A stretch of 64,000 nt of DNA from DATKZH01 sp964475955 (GTDB lineage: Bacteria > Planctomycetota > Planctomycetia > Pirellulales > Thermoguttaceae), in assembly GCA_964475955.1 (NCBI GenBank), contig CAYYZY010000008.1, positions 17,028 through 81,027 on the forward strand, in the 5' to 3' direction. The notes beneath the pieces were generated by a model. The model was not told the DNA's origin, ran no database searches, and saw only the letters and a list, made by a program, of their open reading frames with translations. The position numbers and the translations under genes were made by a program. Every line of letters starts with the position of its first letter. Position 1 is the stretch's first letter. Positions 42,887 through 51,274 of this stretch are shown piece after piece.

Positions 42887-44569
42887 TCACGTCACTTTCT
42901 CGTACGGCCACATGGCGATGCCGCCGTCCATCACGCGGAGCCTGTCGAACCCGGCCGCGCGCAGGATCAACGCCGCCTCGTAGCCCCGCAGGGAGACCTT
43001 GCAGAAGGTGACCGTTTCCTTGTCCCTGGGCAGTTCCCCCAATCGCTCCCGGAGCGACCCCAGCGGGATCAGGGTCGAGCCGGGCAGGTGGACCTCTTCG
43101 TACTCGGCCGGGCTGCGCACGTCGAGCAGGGTGAAATCCTCCTTGGCCTCCATCATCCGGTGCACTTGCGCGGCCGAAACGCCCGCCATGTTGCCGTCGA
43201 GCTTGTTCCTCGCCACGTTGGCCGCCGTGATGATGTTGTCCATCGCCGGAGCGTAGGGCGGGGCATAGCACAAGTCGGCGTTGGCGAGTTGGTCGACGGT
43301 CATCCCGGCGGTGATCGTCATGGCGCCGACGTCGATCCGTTTGTCGCCGGTTCCGGGCCCGACCGCCTCGACCCCCAACAGCCGCCTGGTTTTGCCGTCG
43401 ACGACCAGCTTCAGGAGCAGCGGGGCCGCACTGGGCATGTAGTGGGCGCGGTCGGGCCCCGGCGCCATGGCGGTGGTGACCTCGTAGCCGAGTTGCCTGG
43501 CCGCCGTCTCGGTGAGCCCGGTTCGCGCCACGCAGAAATCGAACACCTTGCAGACGGTGCTGCCCAGAACGCCGGGGAAGACGTCGTCGCCCCCGCAGAT
43601 GTTCGTCGCAGCCACCCGCCCCTGCTTGTTGGCCGTCGAGCCGAGCGGCACGAAGCAGGGCTTGCCCGTCACCAGGTCGACCGTCTCGACGCAATCGCCG
43701 GCCGCGTAGACGTTCGGATCGGAAGTCCGCATGTGGTCGTCGACCTTGATCGCGCCGGTGGCCCCGATTTTCAGGCCGGCCTCTTGCGCGAGCTTCACGT
43801 TGGGGCGCACCCCGACGGCCAGCACCACCATGTCGGCCGGAAGCGTGCCCTGGTCGGTCACGACGGCGCGGACGTGCCCCTCGCCCTCGAACGACAGCAC
43901 CTTGCTGCCCGTAAGCACCTTGACCCCCTTCGACTCCATGTGCTTTTCCACCAGCCGGGCCATTTCCCAGTCGAGCATGCTGAGCACCTGCGGGAGCATT
44001 TCCACGATGGTCACGCGGCAGCCCGCCTCGACCAGCGCCTCGGTGGTCTCCACGCCGATCAGCCCGCCGCCGACGATGACCACGTCCTGGGCCTTCCCCT
44101 GGGCCAGCACGGCCCGGATCCCCTCCGCGTCATGCACGCCGTGCAGGGAGAAGATCCCGTCGAGGTCGACGCGGGGAATCGGCGGTACGACGGGCGTCCC
44201 CCCGGTGGCCAGCACCAGCTTGTCGTACTCGAGCCAGGACTCCCGGCCGTCGGCCAATGCCCGCACTTGAACCCGCTTCCCGGCGCGGTCGACCCGGAGG
44301 GCCTCGGTCTCGTTCAACACCCGAACGTTCTTGACCTTGCGGAAGAACACCGGATCGCGCACCACGCCGACCGGCGTCGCCAGCAGTTCCTTCTGCTCGG
44401 TGACCACGCCGGAAACGTAATAGGGCAGGCCGCATCCGGCATACGAGAGGAGCTTGCCCTTTTCGACCACGGTGACCTCGGCGTCCGGCATGAGACGGAT
44501 CACCTTGGAAGCCGTCTTCGGGCCGGCGGCGACGCCCCCGATGATCACGATCTTCATGGGTCCAGGCAT
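42887..44569 (-). CDS. CoA-disulfide reductase / rhodanese fusion (NADH-dependent persulfide reductase type)
   Basis: 560 residues. The first 450 form a flavoprotein disulfide reductase: FAD motif KIVIIGGVAAGPKTASK, the single-cysteine active site SYAGCGLPYY (Cys46), NAD motif DVVIVGGGLIGVETTEAL, and VYAAGDCVET. The C-terminal 100 residues are a rhodanese domain (FTLLDVRSPAEYEEVHLPGS, loop TFCKVSLRG with the persulfide cysteine). This architecture is known from Npsr/CoADR-RHD enzymes that reduce polysulfide or CoA-persulfide to sulfide. The rhodanese active loop is CKVSLRG rather than the common C-x-x-G-x-R. ATG at 44569 has AAGGAG at 8 bases. Downstream of ArsR gene 44747-45061 by 177 bases on the same strand, probably one transcript. 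Confidence 0.9.
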   Translation of the reverse strand: MPGPMKIVIIGGVAAGPKTASKVIRLMPDAEVTVVEKGKLLSYAGCGLPYYVSGVVTEQKELLATPVGVVRDPVFFRKVKNVRVLNETEALRVDRAGKRVQVRALADGRESWLEYDKLVLATGGTPVVPPIPRVDLDGIFSLHGVHDAEGIRAVLAQGKAQDVVIVGGGLIGVETTEALVEAGCRVTIVEMLPQVLSMLDWEMARLVEKHMESKGVKVLTGSKVLSFEGEGHVRAVVTDQGTLPADMVVLAVGVRPNVKLAQEAGLKIGATGAIKVDDHMRTSDPNVYAAGDCVETVDLVTGKPCFVPLGSTANKQGRVAATNICGGDDVFPGVLGSTVCKVFDFCVARTGLTETAARQLGYEVTTAMAPGPDRAHYMPSAAPLLLKLVVDGKTRRLLGVEAVGPGTGDKRIDVGAMTITAGMTVDQLANADLCYAPPYAPAMDNIITAANVARNKLDGNMAGVSAAQVHRMMEAKEDFTLLDVRSPAEYEEVHLPGSTLIPLGSLRERLGELPRDKETVTFCKVSLRGYEAALILRAAGFDRLRVMDGGIAMWPYEKVT

Positions 44570-44746
44570 GGATCGATCTCCTTTGTCTTTAGCTTTCAGG
44601 CGTTCATCGTACTGCCAGCCTCGCAACAAGCGGGGCTTTCGCGAAGCGGCGACGGACCGCCGCTTTTTGCGACCTCGTGCGCGGCCGGCGACCGATGCCA
44701 AAGCCCCGCTCGAGGCCGTGCGACTCGGAAGCCCCGGCCGAACGGC

Positions 44747-45061
44747 TCACGGCTCGCCCTGCCCGAAACGGCGCTCGAGGCACTGCATGAGGTCCCGCAG
44801 GCAGGGGTCGGCCACCTGGTAGTATCGCCGGCGCCCCGCGCGCCGGCACGTGAAGAAGCCGCAGCGCTGCATCAAGCGCAAATGCTCCGAGGCCATATGG
44901 CTCGGTATCCCGCACGCTTCGGCCAGCTCGCCCACCGTGTATTCCCCGTCGAGCAACATCTCGACCATGCGGATTCGGGCAGGATGCGCCAGCGCGCGCA
45001 GTTGCTCTGCGGCCTGCCGGAAGCCTTCGCGGTCCAATCGCCTCGACCCGGTGGTATCCAT
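44747..45061 (-). CDS. ArsR-family regulator, probable autoregulator of the persulfide reductase operon
   Basis: 104 residues. ArsR winged helix: QAAEQLRALAHPARIRMVEMLLDGEYTVGELAEACGIPSHMASEHLRLM, wing FFTCRRAGRRRYYQV. Cysteines at 50, 67, 72, 87 and 94 are candidates for ligand sensing; C50 lies in the turn before the recognition helix. Related regulators (SqrR/BigR) form a tetrasulfide bridge on sensing persulfide, but their cysteine positions are not clearly the same here. ATG at 45061. Directly upstream is the repeated operator-like motif at 45072-45117, and the gene heads the transcript encoding the CoA-disulfide reductase, so feedback control by reduced sulfur is inferred. Confidence 0.85.
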   Translation of the reverse strand: MDTTGSRRLDREGFRQAAEQLRALAHPARIRMVEMLLDGEYTVGELAEACGIPSHMASEHLRLMQRCGFFTCRRAGRRRYYQVADPCLRDLMQCLERRFGQGEP

Positions 45062-45071
45062 GAACGCATGA

Positions 45072-45117
45072 TTATATCACCGCGTGATGATATAACAATA
45101 CGGTTCTATCATCGCGT
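45072..45117 (-). promoter_or_regulatory. Operator-like repeats upstream of the ArsR/persulfide-reductase operon
   Basis: TTATATCA (45072-45079) and TGATATAA (45088-45095) are exact inverted arms around CCGCGTGA. TATCACCGCGT at 45075 is repeated as TATCATCGCGT at 45107, with starts 32 bases apart, about three helical turns. The site lies 11 to 56 bases upstream of the ArsR start codon, the right place for autorepression, and its AT-rich arms also resemble promoter sequence. Confidence 0.65.
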
Positions 45118-45312
45118 CCGGGGAGGGGGCTCGTGCGGCAGACGGCAAGACTTGCCCGCCTCTCCGTCTTCTTGCTCGGCCTCCGCACGGCAGGGGGCGA
45201 CGGCGCCCGGCCACCAGGCCGGATGGGCCATCGCCGGCCGACGGCCTCAACGGGGGCGCCCTGGGGTGCGAACGACGACGCGGATTAGAGACTTGCCCGG
45301 CAGGGGCCTGTG

Positions 45313-45462
45313 CTATCCGGCCATCGGCGTCAGGCCGGTGAACAGGAGCGTATAGAGCGCGGCGCCGATCACGCCGCCGATGAGCGGGCTGACGACGGGG
45401 ATCCAGGCGTAGCCCCAGTCGGAGCCGCCCTTGCCGTGGATGGGCAACAGGGCGTGGGCGAG
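45313..45462 (-). pseudogene. Aquaporin/GlpF C-terminal fragment fused in frame
   Basis: The last 49 codons of the glycosidase-like frame (HGKGGSDWGYAWIPVVSPL, then IGGVIGAALY) match the final transmembrane part of MIP-family glycerol facilitators, which normally follows an NPARD(L/F)GPR motif. That motif and the first five helices are absent, and no other glpF sequence is nearby. This indicates a deletion that joined the end of the upstream glycosidase gene to the end of a glpF gene. Confidence 0.75.
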
Positions 45463-48400
45463 GGTCCCTTCGGCGTAGGCCCACTCGGACGGCTGGGTGT
45501 AGACGGCCCTAGTCAATTGCGACGAGGCTCTGCGCCCGTCGGCCAACTCCAGCTCGATCCAGAAGCGGCCCATCTTGAACGAGTCGCGGCCCGGGTTGTC
45601 GATCCGGAGGACGTTCCACTCGTCGAGCGCGGCGACCGCCTCCGGCGCGAGCTCCAGCCGGGCGTCGCTCCAGACGCCTTCCCCTTCCCGGCCGCCCGCC
45701 GCGGGCATCGGCCCCAGCGGAACGCCGTTGAGGCTCGCTTGCGACACGTAGCGGCCGCCGCACTGGAGCCCGACGCCCTGATAGTGAAGCACCGCCTGCT
45801 TGGCGCCGCGGATCCGTTCGACGGTGAGCCCGTCGAGCGGCAGGGGCGCCGGTCCGCGGGCGAGGTCGACCGGCCGGTCGTGAACGGTGAGGTTGAGCGC
45901 CGGCCCGAGCGTTTCGAGGCGCACGGCGGTCCAGCAGGCCCAGTCGCCCGAAGAGTTGTCGTCGGGGCCGACGTCGGCGATCAGCTTGATTCGAACGCGC
46001 TTGCCGGCCCAGCGCGACAGGTCGGCCACCAGGGGCGTCCAGTCATGCTCGATCCACTGTCTCTCCGCGGCGATCGACTCGGTGCCGTCGGCCTCGACCA
46101 CGGCCACGCGGAAGAGGATGCCGTCGCCGGGGTCGCTCCCGTCGGCCTTGCCGATCTCGCAACGAAACGCGGCAGGCGGCTCGGCGGGCAGCTCGACCGG
46201 CTGGAACAGGGCAAACGCATACCCCACGCCGCCGTTGTAGGGCGGATGCATGAACAGGCACTTGCGGGTCTCCCCGCCGCACGCCCGTTCGGTGCGATGC
46301 ACCGCGGCGCGGGTCTGGTCGCCGAGCGGCTTCTCCGGGCCGCCGCGCAGGCGCTGTCCCGTGTCGAACTGGCCGGAGAGCGCGGCGACCGTCCGGATCG
46401 ACTCCTCGGCCTTGAGCCACCACGTCTGGTCGTGCACCAGGTCGCCGGCGGCCACCTCGAGCGCGACCCGGCGGACCTCTTCGTCGGTCGGTTCCTGGAA
46501 CGGGAACTCGAGTCGCACGGTCTCCTCCGGCACCAGCCCGACGCGCCGCGAACGACCGGCAAGCGTCACCTCCGCGTCGGCGGGCGCCGGCAGATGCGGC
46601 GTGAGCTCCAGTTGGAGCGACCCATCGACGGCGAGCTCGGCGCTGACCAGCGGCAGCACGGTGAAGTCGATCCAGGCGCCCTCGACCGAGTGCCAGAGCG
46701 GTTCGCCCGGCTCCGCCTCGGGCGGAACGCGGAACACGTGCTCATTGCGGCCCGCGATCTTGACGGTCTCGCCGGGCACGACCGCGACGCGCGGGCACGA
46801 GAGGCCTACCTCGGGCGGCTCCTGCGGCGTGAGCATGTAGCTGAACGCATCGGGTACCGGCGTAACGTAGACCAGCCCGCGGCTCATGCGGGTTTCGGCC
46901 GGCCCCATCTCGTTGGCGTCCTTGTCCAGGGCGACGGCCGTTGCCGCACGGCCGTCGAGCGAGACGGCGAAGGTGGAGCACTTGCCCACCGGAATCAGCT
47001 CCACGGTCCCATCGTCCCGCTTATGGGCGACGAGCTGGCCGTCGCAGGCGGCCTTATCGAACCGGGTGAACTGTCCTCGCCCGTCGGCGTAGATGTAGGC
47101 CGGCGAGTCGACGTAATCGGCCCGGTGCCCGTCGACGGCCGCGCTCCAGGCAACGAGAAAAAAGGGGACGCAGCTCTTTTTTCTCGCTTCGTCGTTCGGT
47201 TTTGCGGAGTCACGCTGACAGGAAAAAGAGCTGCGTCCCCTTTTTTCGGCGTACCAGCCGTTGGGGGGCAGTTCGGCTTCGGGGATCTTCCACGTGTCGG
47301 TTTCGTGCCCGTTGACGACGACCTTCAGGCCGTTGGAGTAGGTCGTGGCGATCTGCGAGCGGCGAAACGCGCCGGTGGCCACGGCGGCGCTCGTATCGAG
47401 CAAGTTGCCGTCGGCGTCGGCGTAGCGGATCTCGGCCGCCGTCTCTTGCGCGTAATGGGCATGCACCTGCTGGAGGTTGAAGTAGCTCCAGGGGCGGACG
47501 GCCGTGTGGACGTCGCAGTAGGCCGTGTCGAGGTGGAACTTCTCCTGGATGATCGGCGCCAGGCGCGCCTCCAGCTCCACCGCGCGCGAGGGCTTCAGGT
47601 TGTAGCACCGGGCCCACGCCCTGCGCCAGTCGCCGTCGGGGAGCCGGGTGACGTAGTCCTCGTCCCAATGTTCGTTGACCGGAGCGAAGTCGGTGTAGTT
47701 GTTGTAGATGCCGTAGCGGAACCCGAGGGCGCGGATCTTGCGCGCGTACTCGGCCTGCCCCTCGTCGCCGCCCTTGCCCGGCGCGGCCCGCGTGCGCAGC
47801 GTGAAGCTCTCGCCGCCGTCGCGCCAGCCGGTCTCGTGGTCGGTGATCACGACCTTGGTCATCCCGTAGCGGGCGACCTCCTTCCACCGGGCGTAATCGC
47901 GCTCGCGGTCCGAGGCCCCGTGCGCCCGCCACAGGCGCTCGCCGGTCACGTGCATCCAGGGCGACTTGGGATTGGCCACGTTCGGAAGCACCTCCTCGAA
48001 CCGCGGCGAGACGGTGAGGAACAGCCGCTCGAAGCAGCCGTTGCGCTGGCCGTCGGTCTTGGGCAGGTAGCGCGAGCCGCCGTTGTAGGTTGCGCCTTCG
48101 TCGACCACGGCATTGGCCGCCCAAAGCTCCGATGCGTTCGACCGGTAGTGGTCGACCAAGCCCATCAGGAAAAGCGGCTCTTCCACGGGCCCCATCACCA
48201 GCACGGCCGGGCGCTGCGCTTCGCAGGCGAGGTAGGGAAGCGTGACCAGCCGCGGGTTCTCGGTTCCCACCGCCCGGCCGAAGCGCACCTCCTCGACGCA
48301 GCCGCTGGGGTCCATCACGTCGATCACCAGCGACTTCTGCCAGAGCCGTAGCCGGTAGGTGAGATCGTGGATTCCGAGGCCGCGCTCGAGCCGCCATCGG

Positions 48401-49422
48401 GCGCAGACGACATCGCCCTCGCGCCGGCACTCCAGCAGTTCGGCCTCGGTGCTTCCCAGCTCGCGCCCGTCTTCGGTGTGCTCGCGGATGCCCATTGGAA
48501 GGACGCCGCCATCGACCATCGGCCGGAAGCGACCGCCGCGCCCCTCCCACTCGGCCGTTACGTCGCCGAGCGTGCCCGTGGCCGGCTCGTAGCCGTAGAT
48601 GAGATGGCCGTCGTCGCCGCGGTAGTGGAAGGCGAACTCGCCGTCCGATTCCTCCACGGCGACTTCGAAGCGCTCGGTGAGGTTGTCGGGCAGGATGGTC
48701 TCCTCGTGGTTGGGGAAGGGGAGCCTGCCGGGCCCGGTGTTCGTGCCGGTGGTTTGGCCTTCCGGCAGGTCGATGCCCCGCTTGGGCCGGGGGGCGAACT
48801 CCGGCGGCGGCAGTTTCTCCCGGTAGACGGCCAGGTTGTCGAAGTGGAGCACGCGGTCCTCCTCGTTGCGCCCGCCAGCGATCTCGATCGCCTCGATGGC
48901 CGCCCCCTCCTCGAGCAACGCCAACTGCTCGGGACTCAAGCGGCGGTGCATCACCCACCACTCCCGCCAGCGGACCCGGCCGAGCGACACGGTCACCTGC
49001 CGGCCGCCGGCGCCGCGGAGCACCACGCGCACGTCGGCCCGCGGCGTGGTCTTGTCGGGCACCCAGGCCCAGTTGTTGCCGTAGACCCAGAAGTTGATGC
49101 AGTCGAAGGGCGGTTCGACCCCGATCGGCTGTGGGGGCTTGAGGGTCACCACGGGGCGCGAGCCGGTGCCCCGGTAGGTGAGCGTGCCCACGTACTTGCC
49201 CCAGATCTGCTGCCGGCGCGAGCGGACGAAGGTCGCCTCGGCGTCGGTGCACTCGACGGTCCAGCCCTCCAGGTCTTCGAAGTCCACCAGCGGCGGGCGC
49301 GTGTCTTCGGTCCGTCCGGCCCAGACCATCTCGTAGGGCCGTTGGCCGACCGGTTCCGCGGCCGTCAGCGGCAGGGTGGCAGTCAGAACGGCCAGCAGGG
49401 GAAGCACGATTCTCGCGTACAT
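45313..49422 (-). CDS. Secreted glycosidase-like protein fused to an aquaporin C-terminal remnant
   Basis: 1369 residues. Signal peptide (LLAVLTATLPLTAA), an N-terminal beta-sandwich domain (about 40-200, IEIAGGRNEEDRVLHFDN), then a long beta domain and a TIM-barrel-like region (about 520-700) with VVITDHETGW, GFRYGIYNNYTDF and KFHLDTAYCDVHTAV. These resemble large glycosidase families such as GH101-like proteins, but the family is not certain. Residues about 726-755 come from an in-frame palindrome (47158-47246). After the probable natural end (YTQPSEWAYAEGT) come 49 residues beginning LAHALLPIHGKGGSDWGYAW that belong to an aquaporin/glycerol-facilitator. ATG at 49422 with GGAGG at 8 bases. 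It appears to be a damaged or chimeric gene. Confidence 0.78.
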   Translation of the reverse strand: MYARIVLPLLAVLTATLPLTAAEPVGQRPYEMVWAGRTEDTRPPLVDFEDLEGWTVECTDAEATFVRSRRQQIWGKYVGTLTYRGTGSRPVVTLKPPQPIGVEPPFDCINFWVYGNNWAWVPDKTTPRADVRVVLRGAGGRQVTVSLGRVRWREWWVMHRRLSPEQLALLEEGAAIEAIEIAGGRNEEDRVLHFDNLAVYREKLPPPEFAPRPKRGIDLPEGQTTGTNTGPGRLPFPNHEETILPDNLTERFEVAVEESDGEFAFHYRGDDGHLIYGYEPATGTLGDVTAEWEGRGGRFRPMVDGGVLPMGIREHTEDGRELGSTEAELLECRREGDVVCARWRLERGLGIHDLTYRLRLWQKSLVIDVMDPSGCVEEVRFGRAVGTENPRLVTLPYLACEAQRPAVLVMGPVEEPLFLMGLVDHYRSNASELWAANAVVDEGATYNGGSRYLPKTDGQRNGCFERLFLTVSPRFEEVLPNVANPKSPWMHVTGERLWRAHGASDRERDYARWKEVARYGMTKVVITDHETGWRDGGESFTLRTRAAPGKGGDEGQAEYARKIRALGFRYGIYNNYTDFAPVNEHWDEDYVTRLPDGDWRRAWARCYNLKPSRAVELEARLAPIIQEKFHLDTAYCDVHTAVRPWSYFNLQQVHAHYAQETAAEIRYADADGNLLDTSAAVATGAFRRSQIATTYSNGLKVVVNGHETDTWKIPEAELPPNGWYAEKRGRSSFSCQRDSAKPNDEARKKSCVPFFLVAWSAAVDGHRADYVDSPAYIYADGRGQFTRFDKAACDGQLVAHKRDDGTVELIPVGKCSTFAVSLDGRAATAVALDKDANEMGPAETRMSRGLVYVTPVPDAFSYMLTPQEPPEVGLSCPRVAVVPGETVKIAGRNEHVFRVPPEAEPGEPLWHSVEGAWIDFTVLPLVSAELAVDGSLQLELTPHLPAPADAEVTLAGRSRRVGLVPEETVRLEFPFQEPTDEEVRRVALEVAAGDLVHDQTWWLKAEESIRTVAALSGQFDTGQRLRGGPEKPLGDQTRAAVHRTERACGGETRKCLFMHPPYNGGVGYAFALFQPVELPAEPPAAFRCEIGKADGSDPGDGILFRVAVVEADGTESIAAERQWIEHDWTPLVADLSRWAGKRVRIKLIADVGPDDNSSGDWACWTAVRLETLGPALNLTVHDRPVDLARGPAPLPLDGLTVERIRGAKQAVLHYQGVGLQCGGRYVSQASLNGVPLGPMPAAGGREGEGVWSDARLELAPEAVAALDEWNVLRIDNPGRDSFKMGRFWIELELADGRRASSQLTRAVYTQPSEWAYAEGTLAHALLPIHGKGGSDWGYAWIPVVSPLIGGVIGAALYTLLFTGLTPMAG
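47158..47246. repeat. Inverted repeat inserted in frame within a coding sequence
   Basis: Arms 47158-47182 and 47223-47246 are reverse complements built on AAAAAAGGGGACGCAGCTC with T-runs at the other end, separated by 40 bases. The A/T-rich ends stand out against GC-rich surroundings. Its translation (RSSFSCQRDSAKPNDEARK) has no counterpart in the domain and is read through without a stop. It resembles mobile palindromic elements of the GGGGAC...T-run type found in many bacteria. Confidence 0.75.
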
Positions 49423-49648
49423 GGGACGGGCCTCCGGGGGTTGCCATCAAGTGGGCGTGGGTGGCGCGCGCCGATGGCGGCCACCGCCTGATCTTGACCC
49501 CCGGCCCGAACGGCGTCAAGCAGACCCCTTGGAGTGCGGCGACCTGCCGCCCCGTTTCATGCGACGGGAAGACGCAGCGGCAGGGCTTGCCGGCCAGAAC
49601 GAAGAAAGCGGGGACGAGTCCCGGCACTCCATAAGGCGGGACGGCCGT

Positions 49649-50353
49649 CTACTGCGGCGTGACCTGCACGACGAACACGGAGGTCGGCTCGCCGGCCGGC
49701 GTGACGCCCAGCACCACGTACTGGCCTTCCGGCACGGCGATGCGCGTCGACAGGTCCGCCATCGCAGAGTGTTCCACGTGGTGCCGTTTGGGGCGTTCGT
49801 TCTCCGCGCCGGCCACTTCCTCTTCGTAGACGGGCACCGCCACGAGTTGGCTGCCGGAGATATCGATATCCACCAGCGGAACGCCCTCCTGCAATTCCAG
49901 CTCTCCACGAATCTGCATGCGCGAAGCGAATCGGCCGTGGAAGGGCGAGCACGTCACATGGAAGTCCTCCTCGGGCGACGTGTTGACCACGACCTGCCCC
50001 ACCTGGCGAACGTCGCCGACGCCCAGCTTGGCCAGCTCTTCGAGCACCGGTTTCAGGTCGTCGCTGGGCTGGGTCGCCTTTTCCTCTTCGAGCCCGCCCA
50101 CCAGCCAAACCAGGCGGACCTGGAAGGTCGCGGATGAGAGCTCTCGAATCTCCCGGCCTTTGGCTTCGTCAAGACGCAGGGTGACGGCCTCGATCGTTTC
50201 CAGGGCCTGCTGATCGCCGGAGGCCACGATCGAGTTGGTCCTCGGGTCGAGGGAGAGCCGGACGGTGCCCCGTTCGAAAAGATCGGAAACCGTTTCGAGG
50301 ACGGTCTCGGCGTCGGCGTTGACGAGCTCGAACTGTTCCAGCAGAGCCCTCAC
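49649..50353 (-). CDS. Secretin-domain-like protein, possibly N-terminally truncated
   Basis: 234 residues. Residues about 10-65 (VLETVSDLFERGTVRLSLDPRTNSIVASGDQQALETIEAVTLRLDE) follow the pattern of secretin N-domains (PF03958-like), in which N-x-I/L-V-A-S-G is characteristic. The rest is beta-rich (VRLVWLVGGLEEE, VYEEEV, VVLGVTPAGEPTSVFVVQVTP) with no catalytic motif. Planctomycete homologues usually carry a signal peptide, but none is visible. The only start is GTG at 50353 with a distant GGAGG. The upstream 50354-50640 does not continue the domain in any frame, so the N-terminus may be lost. Probably an exported protein originally. Confidence 0.65.
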   Translation of the reverse strand: MRALLEQFELVNADAETVLETVSDLFERGTVRLSLDPRTNSIVASGDQQALETIEAVTLRLDEAKGREIRELSSATFQVRLVWLVGGLEEEKATQPSDDLKPVLEELAKLGVGDVRQVGQVVVNTSPEEDFHVTCSPFHGRFASRMQIRGELELQEGVPLVDIDISGSQLVAVPVYEEEVAGAENERPKRHHVEHSAMADLSTRIAVPEGQYVVLGVTPAGEPTSVFVVQVTPQ

Positions 50354-50806
50354 CGGATCCGCTCGCCTCCGCTGTGAGGGGGGTGCCGGTTTGCGCGGCC
50401 CACGGTGCGGCCGAACGTGCTTCGCGCTTGGGCGGGGTGCGACCCACTCCGCATTCTACCCTCGATAGACGACCCGCGGGCGCGCAGGTCAAGCCAATTC
50501 CTCGCCAAAAGAGGAAAAAGCCGGCAAGGTGGATCAGCGGCGTACGAATGGAGACCGCCAGCGGAAGCACGAAACCGTGTGGCCGCCGGACGTGGATCGG
50601 CGTGCCGCTTTCTGGAAATGCCGCGATTGTAAGCCGGAGGCGTCTGAAGCGTGCCGACGAACGGGGCCGGCGGCCGCGCGGAGAACGGAACGCCTTTGAA
50701 GTCTCTGACCGTGATGATGCGCGCCTGGTGCGCGCGTGTTGTGGGGCACGTTTCCAACGTGCCATTGGGTTGTGGGCACGTTGGAAACGTGCCCCACGTT
50801 CGGAAC
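50354..50806. other. Gene-free stretch upstream of the secretin-like gene
   Basis: 453 bases containing the palindromic repeat at 50701-50800 and, before it, only random high-GC frames. If the secretin-like gene once had a signal peptide, its remains should lie in 50354-50640 on the minus strand. I see no clear one. Confidence 0.35.
50701..50800. repeat. Palindromic repeat family A, copy 1
   Basis: Two perfect 23-base arms (50741-50763, GTGGGGCACGTTTCCAACG and onward; 50775-50797) around ATTGGGTTGTG, preceded by a smaller hairpin (GCGCGC...GCGCGCG) within CTCTGACCGTGATGATGCG. The same whole unit recurs at 60893-60997 and 63923-64000, and a variant hairpin lies at 56890-56936. It is non-coding, and three of the four copies lie between genes or downstream of stops. 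Confidence 0.85.
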
Positions 50807-50983
50807 CTAAACCGCCGATTTTCGCGCCTGCCACTGCCGCTGACGGAGCTGATTGAGCCAGTCGGCGGTGTCTTGGGCTTCGGCCCGGGTGGCGTACGTC
50901 TCGTCCAACGAGATCGACCAGGTCGACGCGGCGATGACCAGGTAGCGTCCGGCGGGGTTCGGGGCGATGCGGTAGCGGAGCAT
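50807..50983 (-). CDS. Small hypothetical protein (58 aa)
   Basis: 58 residues, unambiguously open from ATG at 50983 to TAG at 50807, with GGGAGG 8 bases upstream of the ATG, which is a strong start. Sequence: an N-terminal MLRYRIAPNPAGRYLVIAAS beta-hairpin-like stretch, then a helical, glutamine- and arginine-rich half (ATRAEAQDTADWLNQLRQRQ). No signal peptide or metal motif. It could be a small regulatory or structural protein; no family recognised. It lies between repeat copy 50701-50800 and the UxuB-type gene, on the strand opposite the latter. Confidence 0.65.
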   Translation of the reverse strand: MLRYRIAPNPAGRYLVIAASTWSISLDETYATRAEAQDTADWLNQLRQRQWQARKSAV

Positions 50984-51274
50984 GGCGGGGCCTCCCGAGG
51001 GCTGCGGCCGATCTCGACGGCGGGCGGTCGGCGGCGGGTCAAGGATGTCGTCTGCCCTCTTCTCTTATCTACCCTACACATCGCCAAATCGCGGGGTTTC
51101 CGGACACTCTCAGCGCGCGATTTTCACGCTTTTTTCCACGCGCTGCGCCGGATCTTTCGCGTTCGCCTCGCCGCTGGTATCCTCATGGGCGAAGGCACGG
51201 CAAGGCCCGCGTTGGTGCGCACCAGCGCCACGTGCCGCAAGGCTGGCTACGGGATGAGAAAGGATCGCGGAGAT

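Noticed and set aside
42794..45355. 853-codon plus-strand frame opposite the CoA-disulfide reductase
   Set aside because: The minus strand carries FAD, NAD and rhodanese motifs and its own ribosome-binding site.
45310..48351. 1013-codon plus-strand frame opposite the glycosidase-like gene
   Set aside because: Valine/arginine-rich shadow without motifs; the minus strand contains the signal peptide and recognisable domains.
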